Assembly: GCA_046530935.1 (NCBI GenBank)
Contig: JBHEQW010000016.1
Coordinates: 1-39,907, forward strand
Source of the DNA: Arsenophonus sp046530935
Lineage (GTDB): Bacteria > Pseudomonadota > Gammaproteobacteria > Enterobacterales > Enterobacteriaceae
DNA: 39,907 nt
Direction: 5' to 3'
Shown here one piece after another: positions 1 through 10,200 of the stretch. How positions within the stretch are numbered: position 1 is the stretch's first letter; every line of letters starts with the position of its first letter. Position numbers and translations under genes: made by a program. Below the pieces are notes generated by a model. It was not told where the DNA came from, made no database searches, and was given only the letters and a program-made list of their open reading frames with translations.

Positions 1-765
1 ATCTGCATGAATTCCTAAAAAATTAACATATCGCAAAGTATAAAACAGTACTATGATCATAAGGATCTCCAAAGCAAACCAGCTTTGACACATCAAACCA
101 TAGTGTGTCATACGCGTTATAGGGAAACTTTTTAACATGTTAACGATCAATAAAGTTATTTAGATAAATTCCTATAAACATGGTACTTAAGGTTGCATTA
201 ATATTATTTATAGAAACACCTAATGTTTTCGCTTTTTTATTGATCAATATAAAAACGATATTAATAAGTATCATATTTTTCCGTTAAAATGAACATTTTG
301 TAATATATTAGAACGTTGAGTAATGAGACCTACTAGTTGATTACTAGCTACCATTAATTTTTCATGCCCTAAATTACATTGATCAACAAGTTCATAATCA
401 AAACCACTGCCATACTAAGTTCAGGTATCGCATGGATATTAAAAGAGAAGATGATAGCTTTTTCTGTTTTTGAAAAAGATAAATTAGCACGATTAATAAT
501 TTAAGAAACATGATTTTCATAACTATGAACATTCTTTTTCATCTTGTAGTACAACAAAACCAACAAGTATATTGTGTCCATATCCTGTGAACACAAACCT
601 ATACTTACAGTAAAAAAATATTTAATATTCACTTTTTCTTTTTTGTAAAAATATTGATTTATATTATAAAATACTGTAACCGCCATTTCCAAAATGGCAT
701 ACAACAAAGTAATCATTTTGTAAGGCACATATAAAATTAGTGTAATTACACTATCGGAGATTCTC
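1..765 (-). pseudogene. RND efflux pump inner-membrane subunit, acrB-like, decayed and cut by window edge
   Basis: Reading the minus strand and allowing frameshifts, a continuous run of AcrB-like sequence is visible. It passes from a segment resembling the AcrB stretch around 'YFLTKEKANVESVFTV' (here YFYKKEKVNIKYFFTV, about 620-665), through 'FDFELIDQAGLGHEKL' (here FDYELVDQCNLGHEKL, about 340-400), to 'KAQALGVSINDINTTL' (here KAKTLGVSINNINATL, about 195-240). This is the periplasmic porter region of a proton-driven multidrug exporter that would work with a membrane-fusion protein and TolC. Stops and indels separate the pieces, so it cannot make a pump. The C-terminal half lies beyond base 1. 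The N-terminal half is missing, replaced from about 770 by IS30-related DNA. The exact paralogue (AcrB, AcrD or similar) is not resolved; AcrB is the closest I can recall. Confidence 0.85.
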
Positions 766-1059
766 TTGCATGAATAGAAACCATTTGACTTTTCATGAGT
801 GATTTCAGATTAAAACCGGAATAACTGACGGCGTTAATCATGGTCCAATTGCTTATAGAATTCGCTCGGCCTTTCCCACTTCTAAGCAGAAAAGTGAACC
901 ATAATACTGATCTGACTTTAATGGAATTTATTCTTGTATAAGATCTGATTAATATCTTAGTGAAACCTAGACATCTAATTCCATCTCCACTGAATGCATT
1001 TAATCAGAAAACCGAGGACACTCAGGTCCTTATAACTAACTTAGTCTCTTATCCATAAA

Positions 1060-1800
1060 GAACTTCCTTACATACCTCGCTTGAAGTTATCAGTTGGAAA
1101 CTGCGTTTAAATCATGTAATTACTATTAGCAATAAAACACTTATATGGCTATATAAAGATAGAGATACTGGCAGAGAAAAGCTGTATCTCCTGCTTTTTT
1201 CATCGAAGCAAACCTTATCACTATTAGAAGGAAGAATCAAAGCCTAGCTCCACTCTATTTCTAATAGAGTTGCTATTGAACAGAAATCCTCTGAGACTAA
1301 TCTAAAGCAACAAGCCAGTTATTTTGATATTGATACTGTATTTGTAAGGCTCAATCATAACCTTATTTTTACTAACTTTATCAGAAAAGCTAAAAGGAAG
1401 ATGATTATCAGTATATTTCAAAATAAACGTGCTGAGATTGTTATAGATGCCTCCTGATATCATGACAAATACTTTTCTTCTCTAACTTTAAAGCACTGAA
1501 TGGCAATAACAGTTCTTGGTTTTCTATACATAAGCAGATCATTGAGGTTACACATCACTGATGCTGATATGTCTTCTTTAGCAGACCTTATCATTCATGG
1601 GGTCGTGGCCTAAATAAAAAATAAAATAGAGTAATAGACTTACTTTCCTTTAACCTTAAATGGACTAACTTCAATCAGATTACAGACATGAAAATTACAG
1701 AACTTGAGCATATCCTCAATACAAGAGAAGAAAAATCAGTGATCTTATTCCCAAATAAGGTATTTTAGCTGATCTGCTCTACTACCTGCATAACGGTTTA
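1060..1800 (+). mobile_element. IS30-family transposase remnant
   Basis: Plus-strand translation, corrected for stops and frameshifts, follows an IS30-family transposase. An 'SLEVISWKLRL' segment matches the family SPEQI..L region, followed by 'LIWLYKDRDTGREKLYLLL', 'SNRVAIEQKSSETN', 'YFDIDTVF' (around the first catalytic Asp) and, near 1590-1610, a 'PYHSWGRGLNKNTNR' segment that carries the family WERG..ENTNGL signature. The end resembles 'LNNRPRKVLGF' near 1710-1750. The helix-turn-helix end should lie in 770-1060 but I cannot recognise it there. No intact reading frame remains, so the element is dead. It adjoins the broken RND pump gene and is the likely cause of its truncation. Confidence 0.8.
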
Positions 1801-2095
1801 TGATTATATTACTTTTCAACTTAAAAATAAAGCAATTATCTATTCCTAAATTGAACCTTATAGGATCTAAATCATTGTCAAGTACCTATTGATCTTCTGC
1901 AGGAAGAAACGAATAGTGTAACTTTCGAAAAATGCTATACATATATTACTAATATAACAAAAATCACTATGTAACGGTCTGTGCCTTTAAGCACACCAAC
2001 AATACTTATGATATAATGAGTAATGCTCGCTTTTTTCAAAACATGCGTGTAAACCAGCTAAAAAAGCCAGGCTATTTACCATGATTAAACATTTA
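1801..2095. other. Unrecognised decayed DNA between IS remnants
   Basis: No reading frame, RNA gene or repeat could be recognised here. It lies between the end of the IS30 remnant and the 3' end of an IS481 remnant, and may be the outer ends of both elements. Confidence 0.4.
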
Positions 2096-2729
2096 GATGG
2101 ATAGATTTTAATATTGTTTTATAAAACACTGGAGTTAGGACAAATACGACCAAAACGAAAAGCACAATTGAAGCAACAAAAAATAGTGATCGAAAATTTA
2201 CGATAGGTCTTATATTTTGGGGATAAGATGGTTTTTTTGAATAATTTAGGTTTAACTTTGAACAAATCTTTCATAGACTGCAATGTAGTTTTACTGCAAA
2301 ATACTGATTTCTATCATTTTATTGATGGCATCAAAAAACATATGATGCAGAGTAGTGATCTCAAGCTCTTGGACAGAATTAAAATTATGGCTTTATAGCC
2401 ATCTTCTATACACTCATTAAATCGATCGAGAATACCATTCCTTTGAGGATGCCTCTGATCAGTAAGCGGATATTTTATGGCAAACTCTCTCTATACACAA
2501 ATGGCTGAATTCATGTTTTTCAGTGCCTTAACATTCTCGTAAAAAATAGTCTGTAAATTCTTTTATATTACTTGTAAGTACCAGATGAATAGACATGGAA
2601 GAGATGCTTGGTTAAGATCACGTAATAAGCGCTAGTATTAGCTACACTCTTAGACTTATAAAGACGGATAAAACCCAATCTATGGCCATAATCTATACCT
2701 ACGAAAAGGTAATATCAGGAAGTTTTATT
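2096..2729 (-). mobile_element. IS481-family transposase remnant (C-terminal half)
   Basis: Minus-strand translation shows an integrase-core transposase of the IS481 type. 'YGHRLGFIRLYKSKSVANTSAYYVI' (about 2610-2690, here split by no stop) corresponds to the family IDRATR.VFI.IY..KTA.NARRFL block, and 'HPQRNGILDRFNECIEDGYK' (about 2400-2460) to P.TNGMVERFNGRIEDVL. The sequence stops abruptly at 2729, exactly where the left end of an IS256-family remnant begins, so the missing 5' half was probably separated by that insertion. I could not find the other half on the far side of the IS256 copy. Stops and frameshifts make it inactive. Confidence 0.75.
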
Positions 2730-4212
2730 GAATTATGCTCATTTTTCGTATATTAGGTTTCAGAGATGGTATCTTATCATCCTGGTGCTTAATTTCGTGC
2801 ATGATTATAATAAATATAGAAATGATATCGCATGAAAAAATCCACCATACAAATATCTGCGAAACTAGATATTACAAGTGGTCCATTGCATGGACTCATC
2901 CGTAATGGCGCCATACAGATTTATAGCCACCACAGTTAAGACTGTAGGTTAAAGACAACATGCCATGACAACATGTGAACACACTTTCTTAAACAGGTAT
3001 CAAAAAAATCTGTTATAACGAGCTTATTTGCTACAGCGAACTATACAGATTGGTATTGGCGATCTTAAAATTAAAGTACATAAGGTCAAGGAGATCGTAG
3101 CTGCAACAGAATATGCTTCAACAGCTCCTTGCTTACTGCCTTATCTAAAGCGTGTAAAAAGCCTCGAATAGTTACTACTGTAGTTATACTTGCATACAAA
3201 GACCTGCATTCATTATCCACAAATGATTTTCACGAAGCTGATTGAGATGGCAATTATATTGATGAAAAAGCATATGCTCTATCTCAAGTACGTAACATCA
3301 ACTATCAGCAGACTGAAATAGTAATGGCTTAAAAAACAGAGATAATTGTTGTGCATCCGTGATTTAAGCAATGCGCACCACGTTTATTTCTAAGTTAATA
3401 GCATAGATATACAGTAATCGCAGGAAAAATGATATCGTCTTTGCCAACGCCTAGATGGAGGATTATTATCCTCGCTGAGCATGTATGTAAATAGCTAGCT
3501 GCGATCGAATATGCTTATCTGGAATCAGAACTAAACTTGCCATGATTTCTTAATTCCCCACGAGCGCCTGACTTAACTATATCTTCCAGATCTGCTACGT
3601 AAGACAGCTGCACTTTGTTTTTGTAAATTCAATGGTGCAAAGAGACGTTTCTGAATGCGCAGCAGCACCAACCATGTATTGGGTATACAAAACATCTAAT
3701 GTACTGGGTTCATTCCAAAAAGGCATGCAATAAAAAGTTAAATCTGAGCTGAATGTATGTCTACCTAACAGATGGCTGCAATACCACTAATAAAGCCATT
3801 GATATTTTATTAACAATGTTTACAACGGAATATCCTAAAGCAATGAAAAAACTGTAAAAAGATAAAGAAGAATTGTTGGCATTCAATACTTACCATCAGT
3901 GCATTTTTCGTCAACAAGAACAAAGAATCTAATTGAATAGGCTTTTGCGAGAGTCAAGCTACGATGCTGACGAGCAAAAAACTGTGGTTTGAGAAAAATA
4001 ACCATTTCAATGCTATTTAAGGTGCTATACTCTGATCAGAAAAGCTGGAAACGGGGAAAAAGTATTTGATCTTCTGTGACAACTTAATAGTAAACAACAT
4101 TCAATTTAAGGATGAAGATCAGATTAATGAAGTATCAGAGGTGAGCATAATACCATGAGCACCATACACTAGATTTGCTAATAACGCCTCTTTAACTGCA
4201 TCTGTGTTAGAT
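2730..4212 (+). mobile_element. IS256-family (Mutator-type) transposase remnant, copy 1
   Basis: This is the best-spread copy of the commonest repeat in the window. Plus-strand pieces follow an IS256-family transposase in order: 'KLDITSGPLHGLIRNGA' near 2860-2915 (family LDVTPGPLHDLIRNGA), a 'QTGIGDLKIKV'-like piece near 3050, 'NSSLLTALSKACKK' near 3120-3160, 'YWVYKTSNVLGSF' near 3680-3715 (family RCWVHKTANVL) and 'NNIQFKDEDQINEVSE' near 4095-4140 at the C-terminus. Many stops and indels are present. The left end, judged by comparison with the other copies, is near 2730, inside an IS481 remnant. The right end is set by the start of an IS1595 copy. Non-functional. Confidence 0.85.
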
Positions 4213-5280
4213 TAACAAACGTTATTGATAAAAATTATCTATATCATCATGAAGGATTTTAGCTAGAGAACTTGGCATGAAAAAGCAAAAAGTTATATAG
4301 ATCAAAGAACTTTTTTCTCACACTTCCTGTTAACATAAATGTACATCTCATTAGTTTAGTTAGCTCGACGGCAATCTGTAAGATAATGTGGCTTAATGCG
4401 TTGAAGAAACTCATTCCACTTTTCCCACCAATATTCTCATAGTGAATAAATAAATTATCTACTTAGTAGATTTACTTTATCATTACAAAAGCAATATCGT
4501 TGCAAAATCCACGATTGTAGGAAAAGATTTTATAATCTCACTAAAACTTCTCTTGCAAAACTTTATCAGAAGTATAAATGGTTTTGTTATTTGCAATGCA
4601 TATTGAATAGTTTGACTTTAATATTAGTCAACGAAACAAAAAGTCATTGATTTACAAAAGGTGTTTAAATGGCATAATTCTTTCCTTGCTTCAGCAGCAA
4701 TAGCTAACATAAATGCACTAAGTGATATTGTTGAAATTTACTAAACATTTTTCTCTGAATCATTTAAAAGAAACATTTACCATATTCCACATATGAAAGC
4801 TAAAAAATACGGGATAGGAAAATATAAAAGGAAATAATGAATCGCTGATTTAATCGCCAGAGATCGACAGAGTTATGTAGGCGATGAGATTCTTAAAAAG
4901 TTTAATGCAGAGTGTGTTATAGCAATTTTCTTGAGCGAATCTTTGATAAAGAGTCTATCTTTTGCTTGAATAGAGATAAATTTTACTAAACTTTTACCAG
5001 TTAGCATGAAATTAGTGAGCATGGCTTAATGAAGTCAAATAATCATAGAGTTATTTATTGGCAAGGAATTTCACATTTAAACTCTGAATAGTTATATCAG
5101 CCGATTAAAAGAATAGATGAGCAGATTTCATGGTATATGATTGTTTTATTTACTAAATAATCTGGTCTTGAGGAAATTGTTTAAAAGAACAACAATTGAA
5201 ATACAGATGTGGATACAAATTGCAGCGCAAGCAAAACAACAATCTTTGCTACATGGCTTTAATTACATAATTACTTTGCT
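4213..5280 (+). mobile_element. IS1595-family transposase remnant, copy 1
   Basis: A zinc-ribbon DDE transposase is readable. 'QYRCKIHDCRKRFYNLTKTS' (about 4485-4545) matches the IS1595 pattern C..C...F..LT.TPLA. It is followed by 'LAKLYQKYKWFCYLQCILN', then 'LSDIVEIY' near 4720 (family LSGIVEADE) and 'LIARDRQSYVGDEILKKFNA' near 4848-4907 (family VLIARDRQGH..D.ILP..NA). The catalytic second Glu/Asp region is broken by stops. Comparison of copies puts the left terminus near 4213 and the right one between about 5250 and 5280. It forms an inverted pair with the copy at 6185-7240. Confidence 0.85.
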
Positions 5281-6184
5281 GTGAAGCGTCATATCATAAA
5301 CATTATCTTGAATCGCCAAATTTGCCAACCCAAAAACAAGTAAGGACATTTACCTAGGTTGCCTTTATACTTTCAACTGACGCCGCAGTTTCTACCAATG
5401 CATGCGTTTTTAGCAGCACACATCCTGGCCGATAATCAGTTAAACATCTAGCATCATCTGTTTTAATTTGCACTTATCAGAGCATTGGCCTGCAACTTTC
5501 CAGTTAAACCACTATGTTAGGTTTAATTGATATTAAAGCAAATCTTGTCAAAGCTAACTGATGCAGTTATTACCGTCGCTCTCGAATAAACCAACGGCGT
5601 AGGTATGCTATGGTTTCTTTTAGCGGCTATATGTTGGCAATGCTAGTGTTTGTTATCTAACAAACACATTAGGTTTTCTCATTTTTTGTAGGCATACACA
5701 CATAAGAAAAGTCCTGATACTTCGGCTTATAGCAATTTAACAGGCATTTCATTATTTCGGAATAATAAATACTGAGAGCGACGTAGTAATAGTGTAAAAT
5801 CACATGCATATGGATGGAAGTCCATATAGGTCTAAAATCATCACAATTGTGACCTAGTGATTGTTTATCAATGTACTCATGCTCACCCTAAACCATAAGA
5901 GTTCGCCAGTTAAATACAAAATTACCGATTGAATGTCAATTTCTCATACGCTTCTTGTTTGTCAGCATAGCCCAGGCGATCATCGATGCTAGGGCATCGT
6001 CTTCGATATCAAAGAGTTTGGAACACTAGCCAGAGAAAATGCTATCAACCAACCAGCAGCTGGTTGGTTATTAGCAGAACACACTTTCTTAGGCAGTAAT
6101 TTCTCGGCACGTTTAGTAACCAACCAAGCCTCTCTAGCTAGAGAACGTTTATTAGCGACGCTAACAGAGCACGTTGACGTGATT
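5281..6184. other. Unidentified segment enclosed by an inverted IS1595 pair
   Basis: About 0.9 kb lies between two tail-to-tail IS1595 remnants. The longest sensible plus-strand reading is near 5995-6190 and contains 'NAINQPAAGWLLAEHTFLG' followed by 'ARLVTNQASLARERLLATL', a helix-rich, protein-like string without stops. I do not recognise its family. The rest shows no open frame longer than this. It could be cargo captured between two IS copies, or a chromosomal gene disrupted by them. Confidence 0.4.
6047..6069. repeat. Perfect palindrome, 11-base arms
   Basis: The arms AACCAACCAGC and GCTGGTTGGTT are exact reverse complements separated by a single base. The palindrome lies within the plus-strand reading NQPAAGWL, so it may simply be a by-product of those codons. 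No T-tract follows, so it is not a typical terminator. Confidence 0.5.
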
Positions 6185-7240
6185 GTAAATTGCAATGTAG
6201 CAAAAAAAATTGTTGTTTTACTCGCTCTGAAATTTGTAGCTACGTCTGTATTTCAATTGTTGTGCTTTTAAACAATTTTTTCCAGGTCAGATTATTTAGC
6301 AAATAAAACAATCATATACCATGAAATCTACTCATCCATTCTTTTAATCGGGTGATATAACTATTCATAGTTTAAATGTGAAATTTCTTACCAATAAATA
6401 ACTCTATGATTATTTAACTTCATAAGCTATGCTTACTAACTTCATGCTCATTGGCAATGAGTTTAGTAAAATTTATCTCTATTCAAGCAAAAGATAGACT
6501 CTTTATCAAAGATTGGCTCAAGAAAATTGCTATAACAGACTCCGCATTAAACTTTTTAAGAATCTCATCGCTTACATGACTCTGTAGATCTCTGGCGATT
6601 AAACCAGCGATTCATTATTTCCTTTTATCTTTTCCTCTGCAGAGTTTTTTAGCTTTCCTATTTGGGATATAAACGCTTCTATTTAAAGGATTCAAGAAAA
6701 ATGTTTCGCAAACTTCAATAATACTACTTTGGTGCATTTTTATTAGCTATCTTTACTAAAGCTAGAAAGCATTGATGCCATATAGAGGCTATTTTAAATC
6801 AATGCTTATTTATTACTCTAACTCCACGCGTAAAGTTAAGCTATTTAACATATACAGCAGATAAAACTAAATAATTTATCCTTGTGATATAATTTCGCCA
6901 GAGGAGTTTTAGTAAGATTATTAGATCTTCATGAAATCATTGATTTTGCAATAAAACTCACTATAATATTATTTAATGAAGCTATCAAGCAGATACTATA
7001 TTCACTATAATAATACAGGCAAGTTAAAGTGAAATGAGTTGCTTCAATTTATTAATAAAGGTCATCTTACAAATTGTCGCCCAGCTATCTACTGATAGCT
7101 ACCTTTAATGTAACCGTAAAGTGAAGAAAAAGTCTCTTTGATCTGTATAACTCTTTGCTTTTTATAGCAATTCCTCTATGAAAAATTTTCATGCAGTATA
7201 AGATACTTTTACTAAAACTATCTTTGCCAAGATAGCCTTT
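6185..7240 (-). mobile_element. IS1595-family transposase remnant, copy 2 (inverted)
   Basis: This is the reverse complement of copy 1. The stretch 6290-6620 aligns over several hundred bases with 4840-5180, with few differences, including the 'LIARDLQSHVSDEILKKFNA' region (minus strand, about 6540-6600). Its N-terminal part, with a conserved 'YRSKRLF' lead-in near 7120-7150, runs to a left terminus near 7237, where the sequence CTTTGCC (minus-strand GGCAAAG) matches the ends of the other copies. Stops and frameshifts are frequent. Together with copy 1 it gives a composite-transposon-like layout around 5281-6184. Confidence 0.8.
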
Positions 7241-10200
7241 TAAAACCATGTGATATCCACACCATCAACTAATAGCTTAATTTCTCTCAGATACTGAGCT
7301 GTATCAATAGATTTTTCATGGCGTAATCCTCTAGCCAGTTTTATCCCTGGAAGCACTAGTAAGCGTCAGAAAGTTAATGGCAATAGAGTTTCACCAGATT
7401 TTCATTGCGGTGTAAAAAAGTTCCTTAAATGCATCGCACGGATGCAACCTGCTTATCTTGAATATATTTGGAACCAACATAGATCCCCACAGTCAAGGTT
7501 TGCGTTGAGGACGCTACTCCTATGTGTATTCAGAAGGCATTATGGCTTAAATTTCTGCTCAGTGTAGAAAAAGAAGTTGGAGCGACGCTACACAACTCAG
7601 ATATGACTTATCATTTTTCTATCTTTACCAATCAGTGTTATAACTTTAGCAAACAGGGTTACAGGCGCAAGCAATCAAGCACTGCGCTTAATTTAATCTA
7701 TGACATCTTTCCACTACAGAGCCTTGTGATTAATATATATAGGTCATGTACTCTTAACGGTAAAGCAGTGTATACATGCCCGCTAACACCTGAGAACATT
7801 TATGCGAGTGTAACTCAGACGTTTTCATAATTAAAATTAGGTTGTTATAACGTTTATTCCTATAATACACCCTTTAGAATTGCTAACAACTAATTGGAAG
7901 CGCAGACTAAACTCACGAGAAACAATACCACGCCTGTTTTATAATGCTTTTCATTGTCATGATAAAGTAGTTTTTTAGATCATTGCAGAAGACGAGGTTG
8001 AGCTTGCCAAGTTCCTATCTATAGTGCACAATTGATGACTTCTGATAAAAGCCAAGCAAGTGAATGATATTTACGGCACACAACAAGCTTTACATAATGC
8101 TCATGTGCCACATAACGAATACGCATGTAGAGAGTTGGATTCGCCAATAGCAAAAAACTTAACTGACACGTAGTTGGGAGCTCCAAGGCCTCTTGTTCCG
8201 GCTCTCTTTGCAACACATCTTGAGAAAACCAACTCCTCATTAATCTCAAAGAGTTTACGGATCATTATCTAGCTAATATTGAACTCCGACTAGCCGAGGC
8301 GATATGACCAAACCCACATAGTACAATCATTTTTCACCTTGCTATCATCAAAGGTCATTACGATTTTTGCATTACCTTTGTCTAGGCCAGACTCTACTTC
8401 ATGAGTGTATATAATAAGACTAGCATCTCTAGTAACATGCATGAAAAACGTATCTAGCCGGTGTTTTGAGAAAACGCAGCACTCATAGCTGCTGAAGTTT
8501 TAAACTCATTTGGCTTGCAATAGCTTTGCTAAAAAGGCTGATTATAAAAAAATTGTTATGCATGAGATGTGCCATACGAGGACCTGGTGCTAGTACTTTC
8601 CACGACTACCTTAACTGGGTGGCTAGTAAGATAAAGATCTGCATGAAGCAGCTCACCACAACCACAAGCTGTGCATAGTTGGCATCGTTATAGAATAACG
8701 AATGGTATTGATGTTATATATCGCGTCACCAGAAACGACATACGCTGCCAACTTACACGATTTAGCTTATTATTTTACCGCTGACTGTGCTAATGCCATA
8801 TGTTTCCTGCACAATCTCCAAACTTTTGCAGACTGAGATACATTGTGAGATGGTATCAATAAAGTCCTTCATGGATATTCCAAATTGGCAATAAGCATCC
8901 AACTGGTAAATTTCATCACGTATTACACTCAGAAAATCTACCTGCACAGTCTTGGCGACAGTAAACATCTTGGCGTGAAATTCCACCTATTATTCTAACA
9001 AGTTCCATGTAAAATGTAATTACCATTAGCACGGAAAGTAGACGATGGATTTTTTATGCTGCTGGCAGCTTACATCTACTCGGTAAAATAACAAATATAG
9101 CAATAAATTTTTTTTAATGGCCGCATCTACGGTGATTGCGCTGTAGGCTATAATCTTTTTTCCACATAGCAGGCGTCATGAATGCACGTATTAAACAGGT
9201 TAACTACCAACGTTATTGGTAGAAATCAGCAGTTACCCACTACAACCATCAACATGTTGAGCGCCAGCACAACCTTTATGAATTTCTTGAATGGATTTCT
9301 AAAAAAGCAACCTTGTTATCACAACATCGCCATACAAACAGTAAATATTGAAATAGGGCTGTAGGCTAAACACCTGAATTTTAAAGGAGCTGTTATAAAA
9401 GAGATTATATACTGTAGGATTTACTATTGCTTTTCGTTGTTCTAGAATAGAATTATTATAGATGTCAGCTTTTTGATACTTTTAAACGCCATGGCAACCA
9501 GCTTGAAGACTGCAATATATTCCAGCCACGTCTCTTTCTTTCTATGCTATTTTTGCTATAGCAACGTAAACCACATTACATCTATCATAGGGCCGTAACT
9601 TGCTGGCGCTAATGTGATGAAGTTAGGCCTACGGCATCAGTTGAGATCAAATCAGGTGGTACAGCTGGATTTTTTGGCAATGCAGACCAGGCTATCATCC
9701 AGAAACCAGCGTTTTAATAAGGCAAAATACCAAATTATCTTATAATAATCCAAGTAATTCAGATATATCGACGCAGTTAGCGTAGGTCTGTGGCATCTCC
9801 TGTAGCTCAATTTTATAAGGAGTTGGTTTTATGGCAGCAGACTGTTTTTTATTGCTCTGCTTATTAACGTCAGAACTAATATTCTTAATAATGCATCTCC
9901 ATTAAATCAATTCCTACATCAGGAGATTAGTTAGAAGAACTGAAAAATCATGATCCTGTTTCAAATGTTTTTGAAATAACACTGAACAGACTTTTAAAAA
10001 TTTGTGCTACGGTAAATTCTTCTCCTGAAGATGCTTTAGAGCTTTTCTTGTCTCTAAAGAAATTTAGAGCAAATTTTCATCAAATTAACCAAATTATCTA
10101 CCAAAAGCAATATTAAAGAATAGCAGACACTTCTATTAAAAATTTTTTTCGATGCAAGCCCAATGAAATAACTTACCATCTTGTAGGCTAGCGTTGTTCT

